64,000 nucleotides of DNA, taken from assembly GCF_019351405.1 (NCBI RefSeq), contig NZ_JAHWZX010000005.1:1-64000 (forward strand). Reading direction: 5' to 3'. Source of the DNA: Stakelama flava. Its GTDB lineage: Bacteria > Pseudomonadota > Alphaproteobacteria > Sphingomonadales > Sphingomonadaceae. Under the pieces are notes generated by a model. The model had not been told where the DNA came from, made no database searches, and saw only the letters and a list, made by a program, of their open reading frames with translations. Shown piece after piece: positions 23,094-32,206 of the stretch. Position 1 is the stretch's first letter. The number at the start of each line of letters is the position of its first letter. The position numbers were made by a program, and so were the translations under genes.

Positions 23094-24596
23094 CTACCCC
23101 GCGCCCTGAATCGCCTTTTGCCGCCGCCGCTGCACCGAAGAGCCGATCCCCATCGATTCGCGATATTTCGCCACCGTGCGCCGCGCGATGTCGAACCCCT
23201 TGGCCTTCAGCATCTCGACCAGCGTATCGTCGGACAGGATTTTCTTCGCATCCTCAGCCGCGATCAGCGCGCGGATCGCGCTCTTCACCGCTTCGGCCGA
23301 AACGGCGTCGCCGCCATCGGCCGACGCAATCGCGCTGGTGAAGAAATATTTCAGTTCGAACGTGCCGCGCGCGCAGGACAGATATTTGTTGCTCGTCACC
23401 CGGCTTACCGTCGATTCGTGCATTTCGATCGCATCGGCGACCTGACGCAGCGTCAGCGGGCGCAGATGCGCGACGCCTTTCAGGAAAAACGCCTCTTGCT
23501 GCTTCACGATTTCGCCAGCCACCTTCACGATCGTGCGCTGGCGCTGGTCAAGCGCCTTCACCAGCCAGTTGGCGCTCGCCAGACAATCCGACAGCCAGCC
23601 TTTCGATGCCTTGTCCTGCGGCCCCGACGCCAGTTCGGTATAATAGGACCGGTTGACCAGAACGCGCGGCAGCGTCGCACCGTTGATCTCTACCGCCCAT
23701 CCCGCACCGCGCCGGGCGATAAAGATATCGGGCACCACCGCCTGCATCGCCTCCCCGCCGAAGCGCAGGCCCGGCTTGGGGTCATAGCCGCGAAGTTCGC
23801 GAACCATGTCGGCCATGTCCTCGTCATCGACGCGGCAGATACGCTTCAGCCGTGCCATTTCACCGCGTGCGAGCAGGTCCAGATTGTCGATCAGTGCCGC
23901 CATGCACGGATCGTAGCGATCGGCTTCCTTGGCCTGCAGCGTCAGGCATTCGCAAAGCGAGCGCGCGCCCACCCCGGTCGGATCGAATGTCTGGATGATC
24001 GCCAGCACCGCCTCCACCCGAGCCAGCGGCGCGCCCAGCCGGCCCGCGATATCTAGCAGCGGCGCGGTGATGTAGCCGGCGTCATCAATCTGATCGATCA
24101 GATGCGCCGCGATGAACGCATCCGCGCCAGCGACCGCCGCGCCCGCCTGTATCAGCAGATGGTCGGCAAGCGTCGTCTCACCTGCGCTGAAACTGTCGAA
24201 GTCCGGCCCGTCGTCACCCATGCCGCCCGGCCCGGTGGCGCCCAGTCCCAGCCCGCCGTCCAGTCCGCCGATCGAATCGGCCGCGCTGTCATGATGGAAT
24301 GCTTCGCTCGACAGGTCGACATCCAGCGCTGCCTCGCCCGTGCCCGCGCCCTGTTGCAGCAACTCGCCCGAATCGGCCAGGCTCTCGCGCTGCTCGCCAT
24401 CGGCCGCCGCCTCGCGTTCGCCCGGCAACTCATCCTCGCCACGCGAATCGAGCAGCGGGTTCTTCTCCAGCTCTTCGGCGATATAGGTTTCGATTTCCAG
24501 GTTCGACAGCGCGAGCAGGCGGATCGCCTGCTGCAACTGCGGCGTCATCACCAGCGATTGCGATTGGCGCAGGTCGAGGCGGGGGGCCAGGCTCAT
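23094..24596 (-). CDS. rpoN: RNA polymerase sigma-54 factor
   Basis: The 500-residue protein has three regions. Region I begins SLAPRLDLRQSQSLVMTPQLQQAI-like (quoted as LRQSQSLVMTPQLQQAIRLL). An acidic low-complexity region II (about 55-140, rich in D, E, G) follows. The core-binding and DNA-binding region III ends with the RpoN box ARRTVAKYRE (about 478-487), preceded by the HTH LRQVADAIEMHESTVSRVT. Sigma-54 serves nitrogen, envelope and motility promoters with enhancer-binding activators. The gene follows lptB by 6 bases in the conserved lptA-lptB-rpoN order. The hibernation-factor gene that usually follows rpoN is not present here. Confidence 0.96.
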   Translation of the reverse strand: MSLAPRLDLRQSQSLVMTPQLQQAIRLLALSNLEIETYIAEELEKNPLLDSRGEDELPGEREAAADGEQRESLADSGELLQQGAGTGEAALDVDLSSEAFHHDSAADSIGGLDGGLGLGATGPGGMGDDGPDFDSFSAGETTLADHLLIQAGAAVAGADAFIAAHLIDQIDDAGYITAPLLDIAGRLGAPLARVEAVLAIIQTFDPTGVGARSLCECLTLQAKEADRYDPCMAALIDNLDLLARGEMARLKRICRVDDEDMADMVRELRGYDPKPGLRFGGEAMQAVVPDIFIARRGAGWAVEINGATLPRVLVNRSYYTELASGPQDKASKGWLSDCLASANWLVKALDQRQRTIVKVAGEIVKQQEAFFLKGVAHLRPLTLRQVADAIEMHESTVSRVTSNKYLSCARGTFELKYFFTSAIASADGGDAVSAEAVKSAIRALIAAEDAKKILSDDTLVEMLKAKGFDIARRTVAKYRESMGIGSSVQRRRQKAIQGAG

Positions 24597-24602
24597 GACG
24601 CG

Positions 24603-25382
24603 TTAGAGCGAGAAACCCTCCCCCAGATACAGCCGCCGGACATTCTCGTCGGCGACCAGTTCGTCGGGCGATCCGGTGAACAACACCCGTCCGTCATAAA
24701 TGATGTATGCGCGGTCGACGATTTCCAGCGTTTCACGAACATTATGATCGGTAATCAGCACGCCGATGTCGCGATTCTTCAGCTCGGCGACCAGATCGCG
24801 AATGTCCGCGATCGAAATCGGATCGATCCCCGCAAACGGTTCGTCAAGCAGCATGATCTTTGGATCAGCCGCCAGTGCGCGGGCGATTTCGGCGCGCCGC
24901 CGCTCACCGCCCGACAGCGCCATTGCGGGCGAGGCGCGAAGCCCGGTCAGCCCGAATTCGTCAAGCAACTGGTCCAGCCGCCGCTCGCGCGCCGCCTTGT
25001 CCGGCTCGGCCAGTTCGAGCACCGCCATGATATTCTTTTCGACCGACAGACCGCGAAAGATTGATGTTTCCTGCGGCAGATAGCCCAGCCCCAATATCGC
25101 GCGGCGATACATGGGCAGCGGGGTAATATCCTCGCCATCGAGCATGATCCGTCCGGCATCGGGCTTCACCAGCCCCATCACCGAATAGAAACAGGTCGTC
25201 TTGCCCGCGCCATTGGGGCCGAGAAGGCCGATCACCTCACCCCGCGCGACCGACAGCGACACATCGGAAAGCACCACCCGCTTGTCATAGGATTTGGCGA
25301 TGGACACGACCGCCAGTCCCTTGTCGGGCGGCGTTTCGCTGACCGGTTCCAGATCGGCAAGGCTGCTCGTATCGTCCATCAT
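24603..25382 (-). CDS. lptB: LPS export ABC transporter ATPase LptB
   Basis: The 259-residue ATPase has Walker A GPNGAGKTT, Q-loop YLPQETSIF, signature ALSGGERRR, Walker B IMLLDEPFAGID and H-loop ITDHNVRET. The segment AILGLGYLPQETSIFRGLSVEKN, quoted as GLGYLPQETSIFRGL, is typical of LptB. It powers LPS extraction by LptFG at the inner membrane. The ~25-residue N-terminal extension before GLAVVSIAKSYDKR is longer than in E. coli. It lies between lptA (114 bases upstream) and rpoN (6 bases downstream). Confidence 0.95.
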   Translation of the reverse strand: MMDDTSSLADLEPVSETPPDKGLAVVSIAKSYDKRVVLSDVSLSVARGEVIGLLGPNGAGKTTCFYSVMGLVKPDAGRIMLDGEDITPLPMYRRAILGLGYLPQETSIFRGLSVEKNIMAVLELAEPDKAARERRLDQLLDEFGLTGLRASPAMALSGGERRRAEIARALAADPKIMLLDEPFAGIDPISIADIRDLVAELKNRDIGVLITDHNVRETLEIVDRAYIIYDGRVLFTGSPDELVADENVRRLYLGEGFSL

Positions 25383-25496
25383 CTCACCACTATAGGCGCG
25401 CCGCCCCGCGGATGTTCGGGCCGCCGGCGCGCGATTGGCAGGAATCGTGCATGATTATGCCGCGATATGGAAGGGCGCTTTGCCGCGCCCCGCCCG

Positions 25497-26039
25497 TTAT
25501 TTGCGGTCAGGCACCGAAAAACGGCCGGTTACGCGGCCGTTGCTGCGCGTCACCCCGCCGTCCGCCTGTCCGCGCGAACTGCCCACGCTCGACCCGTCGA
25601 TCGTCGCCCGTCCGGTGTCGAGATCGATATTCACTCGCCCGCCGTTCAGGACATTGCCGCCCTGATTCAGCGTGACATTGCCCAGCAGCGTAACCACCCG
25701 GCTGTTCAGGTCATATACCGCATATTGCGAACGCGCCGTTTGGTCGGGCCGGGTAATGACGACATTGCCCGATGCGTCCAGCCGCGAAACCTGCGGCGAA
25801 CCGCCGACCACCTGGCCGGTATAATGCACCGTCATGCGCGCTGCGTTCAGCGTCATTTCCGCCTGTTTCACCGCGACATCGCCCGAAAGAACGGCGCGAT
25901 TGGCCTTGTCCTGCAATTCGATATGCGCTGCGGAAACATCGATCGGCGCGCTGGAATTATGCCGCGTCTGCGCCGATGCGCCCGCCGCCAGGGCAAGCAC
26001 GCCGGGAAACGCGATCAGGGCGATGGGGCGCGTCATCAC
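25497..26039 (-). CDS. lptA: LPS transport periplasmic protein LptA
   Basis: The 180-residue protein has a signal peptide (MMTRPIALIAFPGVLALAAGASAQ) and an OstA/LptA beta-jellyroll domain: PIDVSAAHIELQDKANRAVLSGDVAVKQ (quoted as AVLSGDVAVKQ), TLNAARMTVHYTG, LDASGNVVITRPDQTARS and VTLLGNVTLNQGGNVLNGGRV. LptA forms the periplasmic bridge carrying LPS to the outer membrane. It overlaps lptC by 4 bases. Confidence 0.93.
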   Translation of the reverse strand: MMTRPIALIAFPGVLALAAGASAQTRHNSSAPIDVSAAHIELQDKANRAVLSGDVAVKQAEMTLNAARMTVHYTGQVVGGSPQVSRLDASGNVVITRPDQTARSQYAVYDLNSRVVTLLGNVTLNQGGNVLNGGRVNIDLDTGRATIDGSSVGSSRGQADGGVTRSNGRVTGRFSVPDRK

Positions 26040-26680
26040 TGCCCTTTCGCCTGCTTGGGCGCGATGCGCAAGTGGGCATTGCCGTCCAGCCGAACGGTGT
26101 GGTTTTCAAGGTCGGCGCTCATCCGGTTCGCGCTAAACGTGCCCTGCGGCGTATCGCCGTCGACCGCGCCGCCGCTTTTCATCGTGCGCGCCTTCAGGTC
26201 GATCGTGGCATCGCGGGTATTCATCCGGTATCCGTTCGCCGCGCGAAACGTGATCGGTCCGTCCACCGCGACCGTATCGTCCTTCATGTCGTACCGGCCC
26301 TGATTCGCCTTTAATTGCGCCGGCCCGTCGGCCAGTTGGATCTGCGCTGCGAGATCGTTCAAGCGGACGATCGGCTCGGCCGAACTTTTCTGAACGGCGG
26401 AACCGGCGGTCAGGATGAAACTGCGCCCCTTGGAATCCTCGCCGCGATAACGTGCGCTTTGCAGCTTCATCCGCTCCTGCGCGACATCGACCTTTCCCTT
26501 GTCGAGGATGAATCGCATTTCGCTGTCGTTGATCAGCGGCGCGATGATCAGAAACGCGGCGAGCACGCCCACCGCGGCCGGAAGCACCTTCTGCGCGGTC
26601 GCCACCACCCTGTCGTGCGGGCTGCCCGGCGCCGCCCATTCCTGCCGCTGCGAGCGGACCCGGCGTGCTATTTCAGACAC
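26036..26680 (-). CDS. lptC: LPS export protein LptC
   Basis: The 214-residue protein has a single N-terminal membrane anchor (about 30-52, VLPAAVGVLAAFLIIAPL) and a periplasmic DUF1239/LptC domain with YRGEDSKGRSFILTAGSAVQ and LKANQGRYDMKDDTVAVDGP. It links LptBFG to LptA. It lies 12 bases after rnd, with a coupled overlap to lptA. Confidence 0.92.
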   Translation of the reverse strand: MSEIARRVRSQRQEWAAPGSPHDRVVATAQKVLPAAVGVLAAFLIIAPLINDSEMRFILDKGKVDVAQERMKLQSARYRGEDSKGRSFILTAGSAVQKSSAEPIVRLNDLAAQIQLADGPAQLKANQGRYDMKDDTVAVDGPITFRAANGYRMNTRDATIDLKARTMKSGGAVDGDTPQGTFSANRMSADLENHTVRLDGNAHLRIAPKQAKGQ

Positions 26681-26692
26681 GGGCCTTCCCCC

Positions 26693-27310
26693 TCAGGCAT
26701 GGGCGAAGATATCGGTTTCGGGCCATCCGGCCAGGTCCAGCGCGGCGCGATGCGGCAGGAAGTCGAAACACGCCTGCGCCAGCGCGGTTCGCCCTTCGCG
26801 CGCCAGCCGCTTGTCCAGTTCTTCCTTCATGCCGTGCAGATAGCGCACATCGGACGCGGCATATTCACGCTGCGCATCGGAAAGCGCCGGACCGCCCCAG
26901 TCGGACGATTGCTGCTGCTTCGAAATCTCCGCGCCGACCAGCTCGCGCGCCAGATCCTTCAATCCGTGCCGGTCGGTATAGGTGCGCACCAGCCGCGACG
27001 CGATCTTGGTACAATATACCGGTGCCGCTACGACGCCAAGATAATGCTGGATCGCGGCAAGGTCGAACCGCGCGAAATGATATAGTTTCAGCCGCGAAGG
27101 ATCGCCCAGCACCGCTTTCAGGTTTGGCGCGGCATAATCGCTGTCGGGGCCGAAGCGGACAAGATGTTCGTCGCCGCTCCCATCGGATATCTGCACCACG
27201 CACAGGCGGTCGCGCGGGGTGATCAGCCCCATTGTTTCGGTGTCGACGGCTACCGCGCCGGGTCCCAGCGCGCCGGCGGGGAGGTCTTCTTCGTGAAAAT
27301 GAACGGCCAT
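26693..27310 (-). CDS. rnd: Ribonuclease D, short form
   Basis: The 205-residue protein consists of the DEDD 3'-5' exonuclease domain alone: VAVDTETMGL (Exo I, D and E), LYHFARFDLAAI (Exo II) and YAASDVRYLHGM (Exo III with tyrosine, DEDDy). The HRDC domains of E. coli RNase D are absent, as is usual for the alphaproteobacterial short form. It takes part in 3' processing of stable RNA. It is the first gene of the rnd-lptC-lptA-lptB-rpoN run. ATG 27310 or 27316 are both possible. Confidence 0.9.
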   Translation of the reverse strand: MAVHFHEEDLPAGALGPGAVAVDTETMGLITPRDRLCVVQISDGSGDEHLVRFGPDSDYAAPNLKAVLGDPSRLKLYHFARFDLAAIQHYLGVVAAPVYCTKIASRLVRTYTDRHGLKDLARELVGAEISKQQQSSDWGGPALSDAQREYAASDVRYLHGMKEELDKRLAREGRTALAQACFDFLPHRAALDLAGWPETDIFAHA

Positions 27311-27341
27311 CCGCATCGCCTAGCCGCGAATGGCTGAACGC

Positions 27342-28145
27342 TCAATGGCCGGGATCGGCGGCGATGTCTTTCTTTGTCCCGCGCGACCGGCGGGCAAGGA
27401 TGTTCAGCGTCTCCACCCCGGCGGAAAACGCCATCGCGGTGTAGATATACCCCTTGGGCACATGAACGCCGAACCCGTCGGCGATCAGCACCACCCCGAT
27501 CATCAGCAAAAAGCCGAGCGCCAGCATGACGACGGTGGGATTGCGCCCGATGAAATCGGCAAGCGGGTTTGCCGCGAAAAGCATCACCCCGACTGCGACG
27601 ATCACCGCGGTCACCATCACCGGCAAATCGTCGCTCATCCCGACCGCGGTCAGAATCGAATCGATCGAAAACACCATGTCGAGCGCCAGAATCTGCACGA
27701 TCGCCGACGCGAAGGTCAGCCCGCGCTTGCCCTTTTTATCAAGCACCGAATCGGATTCATGGCTGTCGACATTGTGATGGATTTCGCTGGTCGCCTTCCA
27801 GACGAGGAAGAGGCCGCCGCCGATCAGGATCAGGTCGCGAAGCGAAAACGCGGTTTCGAACGTAGGTTCGCCATGCGCGCCCGGCGCGCCGGAAATGCCC
27901 AGATCGATTACCGGCGCGGTCAGCCCGACCAGCCAGGCGATCATCGAAAGCAGCACCAGACGCAAGCCGAGCGCGAGGATGATTCCCACCCGGCGCGCCT
28001 TTTGCTGCTGATGTTCGGGCAGCTTGTTCGACAGAATTGATATGAAAACCAGATTGTCGATGCCCAGCACCACCTCCAGCACGATCAGCGTAAGGAGGGC
28101 CGCCCAAGCGGACGGATCGGACAAAAGCGATGCGATCTCTGCCAT
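27342..28145 (-). CDS. TerC family integral membrane protein
   Basis: The 267-residue protein has about seven hydrophobic segments and the TerC motifs [16 protein letters not shown] (about 22-37) and [16 protein letters not shown] (about 165-180), whose paired acidic residues are typical of metal-linked transport. TerC proteins have been linked to tellurite resistance and more recently to manganese export or metal loading of exported proteins. It is divergent from the cold-shock gene. Confidence 0.92.
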   Translation of the reverse strand: MAEIASLLSDPSAWAALLTLIVLEVVLGIDNLVFISILSNKLPEHQQQKARRVGIILALGLRLVLLSMIAWLVGLTAPVIDLGISGAPGAHGEPTFETAFSLRDLILIGGGLFLVWKATSEIHHNVDSHESDSVLDKKGKRGLTFASAIVQILALDMVFSIDSILTAVGMSDDLPVMVTAVIVAVGVMLFAANPLADFIGRNPTVVMLALGFLLMIGVVLIADGFGVHVPKGYIYTAMAFSAGVETLNILARRSRGTKKDIAADPGH

Positions 28146-28244
28146 GGCGCGATTTAGTGCCCGGAACGCGCCCGCGCTGCAAGTATCTGAGAAAGAATCG
28201 CAAAAGCGGAGTCGATTTTGTTCGCGACCGCACTTGTTTTACGT

Positions 28245-28353
28245 TACAATGCTTTGTGGTGCAGTGATAGAAGCGCCCGAACTCCTGCGTTTGTTCGTCC
28301 GGCGTCAGGGCTTCATGGATACCAAGGGACGAAGCGGGAAGATAAACAGGGCA
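28245..28353 (+). promoter_or_regulatory. Candidate promoter and leader of the cold-shock gene
   Basis: A TACAAT hexamer at 28245-28250 is a good -10 candidate in a locally AT-rich stretch; a matching -35 at normal spacing is not obvious. The ~100-base leader to the ATG fits the long 5' leaders that give cold-induced translation in this family. Confidence 0.35.
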
Positions 28354-29151
28354 ATGAGTTTCGATAAAGGACGCCGGGGCGATCGCGGCGGTCGCGGCAG
28401 GGACAAGCGGGACTTCTTCGGTGAAGAAGGATTCCAGGATTTCGGTCGCAGCAGCAGCGGCGGTTTCGACGATCGGCGCGGAGGCGGCTTCGGCGGCGAC
28501 CGCGGTGGATTTGGCGGCGGCGACCGTGGCGGTTTCGGCGGTGGTGATCGCGGTGGCTTCGGTGGCGGCGGCGGTGGTTTCCGCGGCGGCGGCGGCGGTG
28601 GCGGGCGCGGCATGCCCCCGCAGGTCGTCGGCGAAGCGACCGGCGTGGTCAAATTCTTCAATGGGCAGAAAGGCTTCGGCTTCATCGTTCGCGATGACGG
28701 CGGCGAAGACGTGTTCGTTCACATCTCTGCGGTCGAACAGGCCGGCCTGACCGGTCTTGCCGAAGGGCAGCCGCTGGGCTTCACGCTCGTTGATCGCGGC
28801 GGCCGGGTTTCGGCGACGGACCTGAAGATCGACGGTGAACCGATGCCGGTCGAAGAACGCGCTCCGCGCGAAGGCGGCTTCGGCGGCGATCGCGGCGGTG
28901 GTGCGCCGCGCGGCGGACCGCAGCGTCAGCTGACCGGGGAGAAGGCGACGGGCACTGTTAAATTCTTCAACGCGATGAAGGGCTTCGGCTTTATTCAGCG
29001 CGATGATGGTCAGCCTGATGCCTTTGTGCACATCTCGGCGGTCGAACGCGCCGGCATGCCTACGCTCAACGAAGGCGACCGGCTCGAATTCGAGCTGGAG
29101 GTCGATCGTCGCGGCAAATATGCCGCGGTCAACCTGCAGCCGATGCAGTAA
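28354..29151 (+). CDS. Double cold-shock-domain protein with Gly-rich N-terminus
   Basis: The 265-residue protein has an N-terminal Gly/Arg/Asp/Phe-rich disordered region (about 1-88) with repeats of the RGGFGGGD type, then two cold-shock domains. CSD1 spans about 93-160 (GVVKFFNGQKGFGFIVRDDG, VFVHISAVEQAG) and CSD2 about 200-265 (GTVKFFNAMKGFGFIQRDDG, AFVHISAVERAG), joined by a Gly-rich linker. Both RNP1 (KGFGFI) and RNP2 (VFVHIS) motifs are intact, so RNA/ssDNA binding is expected. The RGG-like arm resembles those of eukaryotic RNA-binding proteins. ATG 28354 is chosen (acagggca upstream); an in-frame ATG at 28315 would add 13 residues. Confidence 0.9.
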   Translation: MSFDKGRRGDRGGRGRDKRDFFGEEGFQDFGRSSSGGFDDRRGGGFGGDRGGFGGGDRGGFGGGDRGGFGGGGGGFRGGGGGGGRGMPPQVVGEATGVVKFFNGQKGFGFIVRDDGGEDVFVHISAVEQAGLTGLAEGQPLGFTLVDRGGRVSATDLKIDGEPMPVEERAPREGGFGGDRGGGAPRGGPQRQLTGEKATGTVKFFNAMKGFGFIQRDDGQPDAFVHISAVERAGMPTLNEGDRLEFELEVDRRGKYAAVNLQPMQ

Positions 29152-29177
29152 ATATCGGCGTTTCGACAGTACGACAT

Positions 29178-29981
29178 ATGCGCGTTCGTCGATTCGCAAT
29201 AATAACAGGCGGGGTCGCGGCACTGGTCGTGGCCCCGCTTTTGTACGCACAGCAAGCGCCGCACCCGGCACCGCAAGCACGCCCGGCATCGCCGCCGGTT
29301 ATCGCCGCCCATATTCTGGCGCGCCTGCCGCATGATCGCAAAGCCTTCACCGAGGGGCTTTTCTATCGCGACGGCCATTTGTTCGAAAGCACGGGCGAAG
29401 TCGGCGTGTCCGATATCCGCAAGGTCGATCCCGCCACCGGAAAAGTGATTCGCCGGGTCGCCATCGACCCGTCGCTTTTTGGCGAAGGCATTGCCCCCTG
29501 GGGCGATCAGATCGTCAGCGTTACGTGGAAATCGGGCAAAGGCTTTCGCTGGAACCGGGCTTCGCTGCGACAGGTCGGCGCTTTCAACTATCCTGGCGAA
29601 GGCTGGGGAATGACGTCCACTGCAACCGACCTCATCCTTTCCGACGGCACGGCGCAGCTTCGCTTTCTCGACCCGAAAAGTTTTGCCGAACGGCGGCGGG
29701 TGACGGTGACGTTCGCTGGACGCCCGCTTGCCAATCTCAACGAACTGGAATGGGTGGACGGCACGATCCTCGCCAATGTCTGGCGTCAGAACGCAATCGT
29801 GCAGATTGATCCTGAAACCGGCGCCGTGACGAAGGTCATCGACCTGACGACGCTGGCGAAGGAAATCGATGCGCATGACGTCGATTCGGTGCTCAACGGC
29901 ATTGCCTGGGATGCGAAGGGGCGAAGGCTGTTCGTCACCGGCAAGAACTGGCCCACATTGTTTCAGATCGCCTGGCCGTAA
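29178..29981 (+). CDS. Glutaminyl-peptide cyclotransferase (plant/bacterial type)
   Basis: The 267-residue protein has an N-terminal signal or anchor (FAIITGGVAALVVAPLLYAQ) and a five-bladed-propeller QC domain: HDRKAFTEGLFYRDGHLFESTG (quoted as AFTEGLFYRDGHLFEST), SLFGEGIAPWGDQ, YPGEGWGMTS, LNELEWVDGTILANVW and VLNGIAWDAKGRRLFVTGK. It forms N-terminal pyroglutamate on exported peptides. It follows the cold-shock gene by 26 bases and could be co-transcribed with it. Confidence 0.9.
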   Translation: MRVRRFAIITGGVAALVVAPLLYAQQAPHPAPQARPASPPVIAAHILARLPHDRKAFTEGLFYRDGHLFESTGEVGVSDIRKVDPATGKVIRRVAIDPSLFGEGIAPWGDQIVSVTWKSGKGFRWNRASLRQVGAFNYPGEGWGMTSTATDLILSDGTAQLRFLDPKSFAERRRVTVTFAGRPLANLNELEWVDGTILANVWRQNAIVQIDPETGAVTKVIDLTTLAKEIDAHDVDSVLNGIAWDAKGRRLFVTGKNWPTLFQIAWP

Positions 29982-29987
29982 CCAGCC

Positions 29988-31592
29988 TTACACGATCATC
30001 CGCCTGAGCGTATCGATCCGGTCGGCCTCTTCGGCCGGCTTGTCGCGCCGGATACGACTGATTCGGGGAAAGCGCATCGCCAGCCCCGATTTATGCCGCT
30101 TCGAATCATGGACCGAATCGAACGCGACCTCCAGCACCAGCGTCTTTTCGACTTCGCGAACCGGCCCGAACCGGTCGACCGTATGATTACGCACGAATCG
30201 GTCGAGCCATTTCAGTTCCTCGTCGGTAAATCCCGAATAGGCTTTCCCCACCGGCAGCAATTCGCCCGATTCGGTCCAGCAGCCAAAGGTATAGTCCGAA
30301 TAGAAGCTCGAACGCCGTCCATTGCCGCGCTGGGCATACATCATCACGCAATCGGCGGTCAGCGGATCGCGCTTCCATTTATACCATAGCCCGACGCGCC
30401 TTCCAGCGACATAGGCCGAATCGCGCCGTTTCAGCATCACGCCCTCGATCGCCCCTTCGCGCGCGGCTTCGCGAATTTGCGCCAGCGCGTCGAAATCGGC
30501 CGCTTCGATCAGGCTCGATATATCGAACCGATCCGATCCCGTGCGCGAAACGAACCGTTCCAGCCGAACCCGCCGTTCTTCCCAGCGCAGCGCACGCACA
30601 TCCTGCGCACCGTCGAACAGAATGTCATAACAGCGAACGAATGCCGGGCTTTCGCGAAGCATCCTGGCCGTCACCGTCTTGCGGTTCAGCCGCTGCTGCA
30701 GCGCGTTGAAGCTCGCCGCGCCGCCCCCATCGTCCAGCGCGCCGCCCTGCCCCTCGCCGCGAACCAGCAACTCGCCGTCGAGCACGCCTTCGATTGCAAA
30801 CGCCTCCGCCACATCGGGAAAGCTGCCGGTAATGTCGTCGCCCGCACGGCTGTACAGCCGGGTCTCGCCCGCAACGCGAACGATCTGCACGCGGATGCCG
30901 TCCCATTTCCATTCCGCGGCATAATCGGACAGATCGACCCGCGCATCTTCCAGCGGGTGCGCCAGCATGAACGGGCGGAATACGGGAACATCGGCCGGGG
31001 TCGGTTGCTCGCCATGCCCCTCTCCCCATGCGAAAAGCGGCAGATAAGGCGGCTTCAGCCCGTGCCACACCTCCTCCACCGCATCGACATCCAGATCGAA
31101 CGCCTGGGCAAGCGCCGTCTTGGCAAGCCGCGCCGATACGCCTACGCGAAGCCCGCCCGTTGCCAGCTTCAGCAGCGCAAACCGCTCCTCTATCGCCAGC
31201 CGGTCGAGCATCTCGGCAAGTATGTCGGGGGCCTGTGCACGCGTCAGGCCGGTCAATCGCTCGATAACCTGCGCCACCCGCAATTCATCACCAGGCAGCG
31301 TTTCGGCGCGCGCCGCATCGGGTTCGGGCCATAGCAGCGCAACTGTCTCAGCAGTATCGCCAACGAAATCGCGGCTCATCCGAAACAGCAGCGGGTCGAC
31401 CCGCTCTTCGATCATCGCGCGGATGACCGACGATTTCACGCCTTTCAGGTCGATATCGCCGGTCAGCGCCGCCATCGTCCATCCCCGATCGGGATCAGGC
31501 ACGGCGCGCAGATAATCAGCGATCAGCTTCAGCTTGGCGTTTCGCGATCGGGTATAGATCAGCCGGTCGAGCAGTTCGGCAAAGTCATGCAT
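29988..31592 (-). CDS. ATP-dependent DNA ligase (LigC/cisplatin-response type)
   Basis: The 534-residue ligase has a helical N-terminal DNA-binding domain (about 1-190) and an adenylation domain with motif I EWKWDGIRVQ (K229 as the nucleotidyl acceptor). Later motifs are LYSRAGDDIT (III), GVLDGELLV (IIIa), EGVMLKRRDSAYVAGRR (IV) and WYKWKRDPL (V). The OB domain ends with AMRFPRISRIRRDKP. Members are usually paired with a metallo-beta-lactamase exonuclease gene in an island for DNA-damage response; that partner is not adjacent here. The convergent neighbour (glutaminyl cyclase) ends 6 bases away. Confidence 0.93.
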   Translation of the reverse strand: MHDFAELLDRLIYTRSRNAKLKLIADYLRAVPDPDRGWTMAALTGDIDLKGVKSSVIRAMIEERVDPLLFRMSRDFVGDTAETVALLWPEPDAARAETLPGDELRVAQVIERLTGLTRAQAPDILAEMLDRLAIEERFALLKLATGGLRVGVSARLAKTALAQAFDLDVDAVEEVWHGLKPPYLPLFAWGEGHGEQPTPADVPVFRPFMLAHPLEDARVDLSDYAAEWKWDGIRVQIVRVAGETRLYSRAGDDITGSFPDVAEAFAIEGVLDGELLVRGEGQGGALDDGGGAASFNALQQRLNRKTVTARMLRESPAFVRCYDILFDGAQDVRALRWEERRVRLERFVSRTGSDRFDISSLIEAADFDALAQIREAAREGAIEGVMLKRRDSAYVAGRRVGLWYKWKRDPLTADCVMMYAQRGNGRRSSFYSDYTFGCWTESGELLPVGKAYSGFTDEELKWLDRFVRNHTVDRFGPVREVEKTLVLEVAFDSVHDSKRHKSGLAMRFPRISRIRRDKPAEEADRIDTLRRMIV

Positions 31593-31633
31593 GGCTGATC
31601 AAACGCCCCGACACGACGCTTGGTCCCGCCCGA

Positions 31634-32146
31634 TCAATCCATCCGATGATACCGGAAGGGGACTTCCTCGACGGTGCCGTCCTGTTCGATCGCCACCCAG
31701 ACGGTAAGCGCGTCGTCACCGTCACGATCCAGCGTCAGTCCGTCGAAATAGAAATCCTCACCCTCTACAGCCAGCAGCGGAAACTCCACCGCCTTGCCGC
31801 CCTTGGCATCTTCCCAACCGGTCAGGTCGGCGTTGAAATGACGCAGCCGGTAGACCAGCGATTCGCCGCGCGGCACGATCTGCATCAGTTCGTAAAAAGC
31901 GACCTTCCCGTCCTCGCCCGCCATGACGAAATGACCGGCGATCTGACCGCTGGTGGGTGCCGAATAGGTTTCGCTTGCGCGTGCGCCCATTCCTTCGCCT
32001 TCCCAGCTTCCCGCAAGCCAGGAAAGCGAATTTATGTCGGCGACGGCCGGCGGAACGCCGGGCTGTGCCGAACGGACATTCTGCGCCGCCGCCGGGGTGG
32101 AAACAGTCAGCGCAACCGCAACGCAAAGTGCAGGCAAGTTTGCCAT
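31634..32146 (-). CDS. Secreted DUF6265-type protein
   Basis: The 170-residue protein has a signal peptide (MANLPALCVAVALTVSTPAAAQ) and a lipocalin-like beta domain starting INSLSWLAGSWEGEGMG. It continues ETYSAPTSGQIAGHFVM, FYELMQIVPRGESLVYRLRHF and the terminal EVPFRYHRM, the pattern of DUF6265. The function is unknown; ligand binding in the periplasm is plausible from the fold type. It is a single gene. Confidence 0.82.
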   Translation of the reverse strand: MANLPALCVAVALTVSTPAAAQNVRSAQPGVPPAVADINSLSWLAGSWEGEGMGARASETYSAPTSGQIAGHFVMAGEDGKVAFYELMQIVPRGESLVYRLRHFNADLTGWEDAKGGKAVEFPLLAVEGEDFYFDGLTLDRDGDDALTVWVAIEQDGTVEEVPFRYHRMD

Positions 32147-32206
32147 GGGGCGCCTCCAGCTAAATCCACCCCTTCATTATGTCGGGCTACGCGACTTGCC
32201 AAAACT

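Noticed and set aside
22890..24056. 388-codon open frame on the plus strand
   Set aside because: Antisense to rpoN, where the RpoN box and HTH are intact; no features of its own.
28440..28620. Tandem GGCGGC-type repeats as a CRISPR or satellite array
   Set aside because: The repeats are in frame and code for the Gly-rich arm of the cold-shock protein; there are no spacers.
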